The position numbers and the translations under genes are program-made. Shown here one piece after another: positions 1-5,778 of a DNA stretch of 7,217 nt. Below the pieces are notes generated by a model. It had not been told where the DNA came from, made no database searches, and worked only from the letters and a program-made list of their open reading frames with translations. This stretch comes from an uncultured Collinsella sp. (lineage in GTDB: Bacteria > Actinomycetota > Coriobacteriia > Coriobacteriales > Coriobacteriaceae): positions 1 to 7,217 of the forward strand of contig CAUDYH010000059.1 of NCBI GenBank assembly GCA_958453575.1. The letters are read 5' to 3'. Position 1 is the stretch's first letter. The number at the start of each line of letters is the position of its first letter.

Positions 1-2976
1 AATGAAGAAGAACGTCACATTGCCATTGGTCTTATCCTGGGCGTCGGAGATACCGACCGTAGCCTTGGCGTCCTCGGCCTTAAAGGCAACGCCGCCCTCA
101 GAGACCTTGACGTCAATATCGGTAAAGCCCAAATCGGCAAACTGCGCCTTCAGGACATCGTTGACGTTGCCGCCCTTGGCGCTGTAATCAACGGCGATCT
201 GCTTATTGGCATCGTTAAGCTTTTGGACTGCGGCCTCAAGCGAGCCCGCGGCGATAACCTTGTTAGCGGAGACGAGCTCGACCGTCGAGCTGCCGCTCGT
301 GGCGACAGCCTTCAGATACTTGCCAGCAGCAGATGCCGAAACCGTTGCCGCGGCGCCCGACATATCGGGCAGCAGCGTCCAGTCGGCCGCCGGAGCCTTC
401 GCGTCGTCGGCCGCATACCAGGCTACAGTCGCCTGGTCGGTGACATCGATACCGTTGGTGGTCGAACCGTCGGCGCGCTTGGCCTGCGCTGTCGCCTTTA
501 CGCTATCGCCCGAGACGAGATGGGTCGAATCGCTATTAATCTGCGGGCTGGCGATCACGCGCAGCAGGCTATACTCCCCCGCCGCGGTGACGCTATCGGA
601 CGAAACCCATTCAACCGTGTTGTCGAGAGCGCTCGCCGTAACTTTGATGCGCTTGCCGACAAGCGCATCCGTAAGAGTCAGGCTGCCATCGGTCTTATCG
701 ATGCCGTCGGTGAGCTCGGTCCAATCGGCATCGCCCTCGCCCTTGGCATACCACGCCATGGTGAGCTCGGCATCTTCGGGCACGTCCTTCGTCGAGCCCG
801 ACCAGCTGCCCGGAACCTGCACGCTCGGCGTGATCTTTGAACCCACGCTGAGCGTAACGTTCTTATCGGCAAGCTCAATGCCTGCCAGCTTGTACTGGCC
901 CTTAAGCGTCACGGGGCCGAGCGGGGCAACGGACTGCGTGCCGCCGTAGGAGCTCTTCTTCTGCGTGCTGGAAACGGTATTTTCGCTCGTCACCTTCACG
1001 CGCAGATACTTGCCAGCATAGGCAGCGTCAACGGTATAGGCGGCCTCGGTAGCACCGGGAATATCGGTATAGGCGGGGTCGTAGCTCGAGCTGCTGTTTG
1101 CATACTGCCACTGGTAGGTCACGTTATCGGTGCGGTCGATATAGTTGTAGCGCGAACCGTCCTTTTTGCGCACCTTAGTCTTGAGCGTATCGCCTACGTG
1201 CACGCCATTGGTAGCAGGAGAACCCTCGAACTGCACGTCATAGAGCTCCACTTGGCCCGCGACGGAAACGGGACCCACCGCATAGTACGGCTTCTGCTCG
1301 CCATAGCCGCCGTTGGCCTTGGCCACGACGTAGTAGCCCTTAAGGGCGGCGGTCACCGTCAGGGTGTTACCGGTCTCACCCTTGATAGGCGTGTCGCACT
1401 TGCTTGCGGTGTTCGAGGTGCCCTTATACCACTGCCACGTGACATGCGAATCGGCGGTAACGTCGGTGGAACCCGCCTTGGCGGTCGCCGTAATCGTAGA
1501 ACCAACCTCGACTTTGCCCGAAGTCGGGCTCATAGTCACGCTCGTAACGTTAATTGAACCGGTAGCCGCAACGAGAGCGCCCGTGTTGTTGGCCATGCTC
1601 GAAGAGCCGATCTTCGAGGACACCTTGCACTTGAGGTACTTGCCACCTAAAGCGTCGGTAAGCTCGAGGGTCTCACCCGTGGCACCCGCAATGTCGGTAT
1701 ACGTGCCACTCTTGGTGTCAGAGCTCTGCCATTGATAGTTGAGCTTGCTCGCGTCGACGAACGCGCCGTACGCGCCGCCCTTCTCCTTAGCGCGGGCCTT
1801 AGCGGTATCCCCCACCGCAAAGACGCTCGTATCGTCCTTGGTATTGATGATGGACACGGCCGAAATCTCGACCGCACCGGCCTGTTTGACCTTGCTGGAA
1901 GTGGTCTTGTTCACCGTGTTGACGCCAGCGTTGGCCTCGACCCTGATGTACTTGCCCTCAAGGTCGTCGCCCACCACGAGCGAAGCACCCGTCTTGCCCT
2001 CGATCTTGGTAAAGCCCGAGTACTGCGAGGTGGATGCGGACCACGTGTAGGTAACCTTGGCGTCGGCGGGGGCTTGCTGATAATAGCTTATGTACGGAGT
2101 CGCCGTCAGGGTGTCGCCTATGCTCGGCGTGTCGCTACTCAGCTTGACGTTGTTAAGCTCCATCTGCCCGGCACCCAGCACGGGACCGGGGATGTTGTTG
2201 GCATTGATACCCGAGCCGGAAGAAACGGACGGACCATAGTAGTCCTTGCCATCAACCGTTACCCTGCAGATGAAGTATTTGCCTTCCATCGCGGCGGTGA
2301 CGGTGAGCGACTGCTCGTGGCCTACGACCTCGGTGTAGTCGGCGACATTGCTGCTGGCCCTAGTCGTACCGGCGAGCCAGGTGTAAGTCCAAGTGCCGGG
2401 ATTGGCAACGGGCTCAGTCGAAGTGCCGTACCAGTCGTCCTCGACCTCATCGTACATATTTGCCCAAAGCGTCTCACCGGCCTTGAGCGCGCCCGACTTC
2501 GTGGAATAGGAGCTGTCCTTATCCTTGGTATCCTGGATGAAGACCTTGGCCTCGCTCGAAAGCGTTGTGGCAGACGCGGCGGCAACGGCGTTCTTCTGCT
2601 CCGAAGCAGCAGGCGTCGCAGCAGAGTTCTCGGACTCAGTCGCGTTGCCTGCGGCGGTGTCGGCACCATTCGCGGCACTCGCAGTTGCGCCCTGATCTGC
2701 GCCGGCGTCATCGGCAGCAGCGCTCGCCGCCGCACTGTTCGCGCCGGTGTCGGCAGCGGTGCCATCGTCGGCCGCCGCGCCCTCGCCGCCCGTCGCAGCC
2801 TGCGCCACGGCCTCGGCAATGCCCTCGGCGCCCTCGGCCCAAAGTTGCGCCGGCGTGGTGCCAAAAGCCATGGCAAAAGCCAGGAACGCCACCAGACCGC
2901 GCTTGGCTACGCCGCGGGCAATCGCTCCATGACGACGCCACGAGGCGCGTTGGCACTCATCCTCAAACATATCCAT
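1..2976 (-). CDS. Large secreted Ig-repeat surface protein, C-terminus outside window
   Basis: The frame is open from 2976 to base 1 with no stop, giving 992 residues of a longer protein. Residues 1-47 look like a signal peptide: a basic stretch with R14, R15, R21, K25 and R26, a hydrophobic core at about 27-39 (GLVAFLAFAMAFG), and a likely cleavage after LWA (45-47). Residues 50-137 form an Ala/Gly/Asp/Glu/Ser-rich linker with low complexity. Seven Ig-like repeats follow (about 139-912), each with a central Trp (YQWQ, WQWY, AWYA) and most ending in a GKYL(R/K)VKV-like strand. Residues 913-992 are a different module, ending in NGNVTFFFI at the window edge. No LPxTG motif, SLH domain or other anchor is visible; any such element would be further downstream. 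The start at 2976 was chosen for the AGGAG four bases upstream. An in-frame ATG at 2970 has 10-base spacing and is a fair alternative; one at 3057 is less likely. The protein is predicted to be exported to the cell surface. Its function is not recognised. The cobalamin riboswitch in its leader points to a corrinoid-related role, which is inference. Adhesion is the main alternative. Confidence 0.88.
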   Translation of the reverse strand, partial: MDMFEDECQRASWRRHGAIARGVAKRGLVAFLAFAMAFGTTPAQLWAEGAEGIAEAVAQAATGGEGAAADDGTAADTGANSAAASAAADDAGADQGATASAANGADTAAGNATESENSAATPAASEQKNAVAAASATTLSSEAKVFIQDTKDKDSSYSTKSGALKAGETLWANMYDEVEDDWYGTSTEPVANPGTWTYTWLAGTTRASSNVADYTEVVGHEQSLTVTAAMEGKYFICRVTVDGKDYYGPSVSSGSGINANNIPGPVLGAGQMELNNVKLSSDTPSIGDTLTATPYISYYQQAPADAKVTYTWSASTSQYSGFTKIEGKTGASLVVGDDLEGKYIRVEANAGVNTVNKTTSSKVKQAGAVEISAVSIINTKDDTSVFAVGDTAKARAKEKGGAYGAFVDASKLNYQWQSSDTKSGTYTDIAGATGETLELTDALGGKYLKCKVSSKIGSSSMANNTGALVAATGSINVTSVTMSPTSGKVEVGSTITATAKAGSTDVTADSHVTWQWYKGTSNTASKCDTPIKGETGNTLTVTAALKGYYVVAKANGGYGEQKPYYAVGPVSVAGQVELYDVQFEGSPATNGVHVGDTLKTKVRKKDGSRYNYIDRTDNVTYQWQYANSSSSYDPAYTDIPGATEAAYTVDAAYAGKYLRVKVTSENTVSSTQKKSSYGGTQSVAPLGPVTLKGQYKLAGIELADKNVTLSVGSKITPSVQVPGSWSGSTKDVPEDAELTMAWYAKGEGDADWTELTDGIDKTDGSLTLTDALVGKRIKVTASALDNTVEWVSSDSVTAAGEYSLLRVIASPQINSDSTHLVSGDSVKATAQAKRADGSTTNGIDVTDQATVAWYAADDAKAPAADWTLLPDMSGAAATVSASAAGKYLKAVATSGSSTVELVSANKVIAAGSLEAAVQKLNDANKQIAVDYSAKGGNVNDVLKAQFADLGFTDIDVKVSEGGVAFKAEDAKATVGISDAQDKTNGNVTFFFI
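241..2562 (-). repeat. Array of seven Ig-like domain repeats within the surface protein
   Basis: These are protein-level repeats, diverged in DNA. The conserved closing strand (GKY or variant) occurs at residues 232, 341, 445, 547, 655, 774 and 885, so the period is 102-119 residues. Each unit opens with a strand such as ELNNVKLSSD or ELYDVQFEGS, then a (V/I)GDTL-like turn, a Trp-containing strand, a segment such as YTDIPGATEAAYTV in the better-conserved units, and the GKYLRVKV strand. Repeats 2 to 7 are joined by short AG or KG linkers. Repeat 4 has GYYV and repeat 6 has GKRI in place of GKYL. The pattern resembles bacterial Ig-like domains that act as stalks or binding modules on Gram-positive surface proteins. 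The exact Pfam family was not determined. Confidence 0.8.
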
Positions 2977-2980
2977 TTGT

Positions 2981-2985
2981 CTCCT
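2981..2985 (-). promoter_or_regulatory. Ribosome binding site of the surface protein gene
   Basis: AGGAG on the minus strand lies 4 nt before the ATG at 2976 and 10 nt before the in-frame ATG at 2970. Neither spacing is ideal, so either methionine could be used; the two products differ by two residues. This is the best Shine-Dalgarno match close to the gene and the main reason for rejecting the start at 3057. Confidence 0.6.
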
Positions 2986-3049
2986 ATTGTCTGAACTTGG
3001 GACATTGCCCAGCGGCTGCCCCACGTCATCGCGCATATCGCGCTTGAGT

Positions 3050-3118
3050 ACCCCCATCGGGGTCCCCCTTCCCTCCAGAGCCCAACGCGTACCGGCGGCA
3101 TGCGCCGCGGCCGCGTAC
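3050..3118 (-). other. Leader hairpins between riboswitch and gene (candidate expression platform)
   Basis: Two hairpins sit just downstream of the B12 box. The first (3095-3108) pairs GCGGC with GCCGC around a GCAU loop, and GUAC at 3115-3118 can pair with GUAC at 3089-3092 outside it. It stands where the regulatory kissing-loop stem (P13) of cobalamin riboswitches is usually found. The second (3050-3063) pairs ACCCC with GGGGU around a GAUG loop that contains an in-frame AUG (3057). Neither is followed by a U-run, so control of translation seems more likely than an intrinsic terminator. The pairing was done by eye and no folding energies were calculated. Confidence 0.35.
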
Positions 3119-3294
3119 AAGATGGGAGGCGATCCGACTTAACCTTACCGACCCGGGCGCGCCGTCCGATCTGCGACGCGACCATCCCGGGCCAAGAGGA
3201 ATTACGGTTACTGGTACAGCCGGGGACTTACACCCCGATTCTCCCAAACGCGCAGGAAAACCGCGCATTCGTGCGTCTCCGCACCACCATCTAG
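3118..3294 (-). promoter_or_regulatory. Cobalamin (vitamin B12) riboswitch
   Basis: Read on the minus strand, the element contains the landmarks of the cobalamin riboswitch family (Rfam RF00174). There is a GGGAG segment, then the P5 hairpin CGGGG/CCCCG with loop UGUAAGU, and directly after it CUGUACCAGUAACCGUAA, which matches the family's conserved core. The B12 box variant AAGTCGGATCGCCTCCC lies at 3124-3140. The ends close on each other: CTAGATGG (3287-3294) pairs with CCATCTTG (3118-3125) at seven of eight positions. A small hairpin at 3271-3284 (GTGCG/CGCAC) fits an accessory stem. Members of the family bind adenosylcobalamin or related corrinoids and usually reduce expression of the downstream gene when the ligand is abundant. 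Here that gene is the Ig-repeat surface protein. The ligand subtype cannot be told by eye. Confidence 0.88.
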
Positions 3295-3301
3295 GCCATC
3301 G

Positions 3302-3330
3302 ATTATTACTGTCGATATGGTAGCACGCAA
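3302..3330 (-). promoter_or_regulatory. Predicted sigma70-type promoter of riboswitch and surface protein
   Basis: On the minus strand a -35-like TTGCGT (3325-3330) and a -10-like AATAAT (3302-3307, five of six consensus bases) are separated by 17 bases. Transcription would start near 3295, just at the first paired base of the riboswitch, which supports the call. The -35 box matches only half of the consensus. It overlaps the U-run of the preceding terminator. Confidence 0.6.
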
Positions 3331-3356
3331 AAGGGCCCCGCACACAGGCGAAGCCC
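3329..3356 (-). terminator. Rho-independent terminator of the kinase operon
   Basis: On the minus strand GGGCUUCGC pairs with GCGGGGCCC without mismatch (nine pairs, two of them G-U) around a CUGUGU loop and is followed directly by UUUU. It lies 85 bases after the stop codon of the ABC1 kinase gene and separates that unit from the riboswitch-controlled one. The U-run is short, so some read-through is possible. Confidence 0.75.
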
Positions 3357-3441
3357 AAGGTACAAGCTATGGTTTGCGATAGAAAAGGGCGGGGATGAAG
3401 TGCCGAGCAAAATAACCCGTTTCCCCGACCCCGGGAAATCG

Positions 3442-5205
3442 CTAACGCTTACCGCCGTGGCTATTGCGCCAGATCTCGCGGCCCAGCATCAGTGCCAGCG
3501 CCAGCGCGCTCACGTAGCCCATAAAGCCAATGACCGGGATACCAAACACAACCGGCTCGATACGCGCATAGTACACCACCGACGAACCGATAAATAGACC
3601 GGCGATCACAATTGCCATCGACATGCGGTCGATAATTCCACCCAGCTGCCGCAGTGCCTTATCGCTGCTCATGATCTGCGTGTTCACCTTAAGCTGGCCG
3701 CGCGTAAGCATACGCGACGCCAAGCCCAGATACTCGGCCGCCTCGAGCGAACCTTTTGCCGCTCGATAGCTGCTCGCGGCAAGATCGCGCCCCATATCGC
3801 GCACGCGCGCATAGGTGCTCTTCTCGTTTTTGATGTGCGTCTGGATAATCTGGATCATGTTGACGTTGGGCATGTACTCGGTCAGCAGGCCCTCGAGCGT
3901 CACCATGCCGCGCGCGAACATCGTCACCACACTCGGCAGCTCAACGTCGTTTTTGCGCGCCAGATTGAGCAGCGAGGTCAAAAACTCGCCGATATCCAGG
4001 TCCTTAAGATCGAGCCCCGCAAAGTCGGCGACAATAAAGTCCAAGTCGGACAAAAAGGCCGAATGGTCGAGCTCGGCAGAATCGCCGCGCGTCACGGCAA
4101 AGCGCATAAGCGAATCCTTGAGCTTGGGGACGTCACCCTCGGCCACGGCGAAAATCATGTCCTTGACGATACCGCGGTCGTGACTCGACATGCGCCCGAC
4201 CATGCCCAGGTCGATAAAGTAGACGATGCCGTCCTTGAGGATAATGTTTCCCGCATGCGGGTCCGCATGGAAAAAGCCGTCGTCGAGCACCTGCGTCGAA
4301 TAGTCCTCGACGATTGCGGCGCCGATCTTTTCCAAGTCATAACCCTCGGCTGCCAAACGCTTGGGATCGGCGATGGAGATGCCGTCGATGTAGTCCATGA
4401 CCACCACGTGCTCGGTGCAAAGGTCCAGGTAGGATTTGGGACACGATACGCCATGCACGCTTTTGTGGAAGTCATAGAAATCGTTGAGGTTTTTGGCCTC
4501 GGCCAAAAAGTTGGTCTCCTCGCGAAACGAGGTCCACAGCTCTTCGACCACGCCGTGCAGGTCAACAAACTGGTCGGTGTTGACGAACTTGGAAACGATA
4601 CGCACCACCGAGCGAATGATGTCGATGTCCTGCGCCATCACCTGCTGCGCACCGGGGCGCTGCACCTTAACGGCCACGTCCTCGCCGGTCACCAGGCGGG
4701 CGCGGTGCACCTGCGCGAGCGACGCGCTACCGAGCGGGTTGGGGTCGATCGCGTCGAACATCTGCCCCAGGCGCTGGCCGTATTCCTCTTCCAGACAGCG
4801 GAGCACTACCTCATACGGCACCGGCTCTACGTCGGAGCGCAGACGGCGCAGCTCGTCGCAAAACCGCTGCGGCAAGATCTCGGAGCGGTTGGCCAGAATC
4901 TGCCCCATCTTGACGAACATAGGGCCGAGCTCTTCGAGCAGACGACGCAGGCGCACCGGCGTGAGGTTGTCCCACACGCGATACTTTTTGATCAGGCGAA
5001 CGATCTGCCCAATGCGCTCACGACGACCTGCCGGCGTGAGCTGGTATTCCTCATCCGGCGCCATCGCGTCGGGCTCCTCGGGGACCATATCGACAGCGCG
5101 CGGCTTCTTGCGAGCGCCCGAGACGGCGGCATCGACCTCGTCGACAACCGCCGCCTCGTCACCCAAGGGATCTTGATTGTTGTAATCGGTGGTGGAATCT
5201 GCCAT
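3442..5205 (-). CDS. ABC1 kinase-like protein of the UbiB/AarF/ADCK family
   Basis: The protein has 587 residues, a normal length for the family. Family motifs appear in order: KMGQ (99-102, the KxGQ motif), GSASLAQVH (159-167, the position of the Ala-rich loop), VAVK with the ATP-site K180, the hinge region VVVMDYIDG (267-275), the catalytic loop HADPHAGN (313-320) and the metal-binding DLG (332-334). The hallmark residues are therefore intact. Residues 1-55 are an acidic, probably disordered tail. Two hydrophobic segments (about 530-547 and 551-574) should anchor the protein in the membrane, as is usual for UbiB. Known relatives support ubiquinone or other lipid metabolism through ATPase or kinase-like activity; the substrate here is unknown. 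The start follows the stop of the phasin-like gene by 8 bases and has no strong Shine-Dalgarno sequence, so translational coupling is likely. No quinone genes are nearby, so I give no gene symbol. Confidence 0.9.
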   Translation of the reverse strand: MADSTTDYNNQDPLGDEAAVVDEVDAAVSGARKKPRAVDMVPEEPDAMAPDEEYQLTPAGRRERIGQIVRLIKKYRVWDNLTPVRLRRLLEELGPMFVKMGQILANRSEILPQRFCDELRRLRSDVEPVPYEVVLRCLEEEYGQRLGQMFDAIDPNPLGSASLAQVHRARLVTGEDVAVKVQRPGAQQVMAQDIDIIRSVVRIVSKFVNTDQFVDLHGVVEELWTSFREETNFLAEAKNLNDFYDFHKSVHGVSCPKSYLDLCTEHVVVMDYIDGISIADPKRLAAEGYDLEKIGAAIVEDYSTQVLDDGFFHADPHAGNIILKDGIVYFIDLGMVGRMSSHDRGIVKDMIFAVAEGDVPKLKDSLMRFAVTRGDSAELDHSAFLSDLDFIVADFAGLDLKDLDIGEFLTSLLNLARKNDVELPSVVTMFARGMVTLEGLLTEYMPNVNMIQIIQTHIKNEKSTYARVRDMGRDLAASSYRAAKGSLEAAEYLGLASRMLTRGQLKVNTQIMSSDKALRQLGGIIDRMSMAIVIAGLFIGSSVVYYARIEPVVFGIPVIGFMGYVSALALALMLGREIWRNSHGGKR

Positions 5206-5213
5206 CTGCGCTG

Positions 5214-5630
5214 CTACTCGGCCTCTTCGGCGTCCTCTGCGTCGTCGGGTTCAACGGACTCGACGGGCACCGAGGTCACGTTGTCCTCGACCGAATCGAC
5301 GATGTCGCGCACATGGGCCAGGAAGGCCGTGCGCTCGGGGGCGGTCATAACGCGGACGCGAGCCAGGATGAGCTCATCGAGCACGCGCTGTGCCGCAGTC
5401 TCGCCCTGCATGCCCAGGCGCTCGGTCAGGTCGGAGATGGTGCCACCCGCCTGCTCGAACATATCGGACACGCTGCGGGCGATATCGGGGGTGCCGGCAT
5501 CCTTGCGGACCTGCTCGCCCTTGGTACCGAGGTCGTCGAGAACCTTCTTGCCGCCCTCGACGGCAACGGCGGCGGCGCCGAAGCCCACGTTGATGGCACC
5601 GTTAACAAGCTGATCGAGTTTCATAACCAT
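5214..5630 (-). CDS. Phasin-like small protein
   Basis: The protein has 138 residues. Its N-terminal part (about 8-45) has a small-residue helix GAINVGFGAAAVAVEGGKK, then VLDDLGTKGEQVRKDAG. This resembles the phasin-like proteins (COG3937 type) of Gram-positive bacteria, which share a GxGAxxxxxE...LxxKGE pattern. A helical middle part follows, and the tail is strongly acidic (EPDDAEDAEEAE). No signal peptide is seen, and the first helix could associate with a membrane or lipid surface. The ATG at 5630 was chosen because GGAG stands 6 bases upstream; a TTG at 5642 would extend the frame by four residues. The gene is the first of a pair with the ABC1 kinase gene, so the two products probably work together. 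True phasins coat polyhydroxyalkanoate granules, but nothing here points to granule synthesis, so the name describes similarity only. Confidence 0.72.
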   Translation of the reverse strand: MVMKLDQLVNGAINVGFGAAAVAVEGGKKVLDDLGTKGEQVRKDAGTPDIARSVSDMFEQAGGTISDLTERLGMQGETAAQRVLDELILARVRVMTAPERTAFLAHVRDIVDSVEDNVTSVPVESVEPDDAEDAEEAE

Positions 5631-5636
5631 GGTTGG

Positions 5637-5640
5637 CTCC
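5637..5640 (-). promoter_or_regulatory. Ribosome binding site of the phasin-like gene
   Basis: GGAG on the minus strand is 6 bases before the ATG at 5630. This spacing decides that start against the TTG at 5642, which overlaps the motif, and the ATG at 5624, which is 12 bases away. Confidence 0.6.
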
Positions 5641-5665
5641 AATCATGAACAACTGCATTGGACTT

Positions 5666-5695
5666 CTTGTACCCAAGATTGAGTGAACGACACAA
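5666..5695 (-). promoter_or_regulatory. Possible promoter of the phasin-like/kinase operon
   Basis: A TTGTGT (5690-5695) and a TACAAG (5666-5671) are separated by 18 bases on the minus strand, between the dipeptidase terminator and the phasin-like gene. Each matches consensus only partly (three and four of six). A promoter is expected here because a strong terminator precedes the operon, but the exact boxes are uncertain. Confidence 0.35.
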
Positions 5696-5713
5696 AATCG
5701 TTTTACCGCCAAG

Positions 5714-5760
5714 ATAAAAATCGAGCGGGCCAAAGCCTTTGACGGCGTTTGCCCCGCTCG
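5714..5760 (-). terminator. Strong rho-independent terminator of the dipeptidase gene
   Basis: On the minus strand CGAGCGGG (5753-5760) pairs perfectly with CCCGCTCG (5722-5729). Inside, CAAA/TTTG and GCC/GGC extend the stem around a GTCAAA loop, with one mismatch and one bulge. ATTTTTAT follows directly. The hairpin begins 18 bases after the dipeptidase stop codon. The plus-strand side lacks a T-run, so it should act only on the minus strand. Confidence 0.87.
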
Positions 5761-5778
5761 TTCGCTGCAAGGTTGCCT

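Noticed and set aside
1732..2994. A 420-codon open frame on the plus strand
   Set aside because: It lies antisense to the continuous Ig-repeat coding frame and gives an Arg/Gly/Leu-rich product without domains, as expected for a shadow in GC-rich DNA.
3031..3043. GCGC/GCGC inverted repeat in the leader
   Set aside because: Four base pairs around a GATAT loop are expected by chance in GC-rich DNA.
2907..3358. Short minus- and plus-strand open frames across the intergenic region
   Set aside because: They overlap the riboswitch, whose conserved RNA elements explain the sequence; the frames lack good ribosome binding sites and recognisable products.
3420..3438. TTTCCC/GGGAAA hairpin just after the kinase stop codon
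   Set aside because: It has only six pairs and no clean T-run; the stronger hairpin at 3329-3356 explains termination better.
3835..5613. A 592-codon open frame on the plus strand
   Set aside because: It is antisense to the ABC1 kinase and the phasin-like gene, whose motifs are intact. The product is His/Val/Arg-rich with no recognisable domain.
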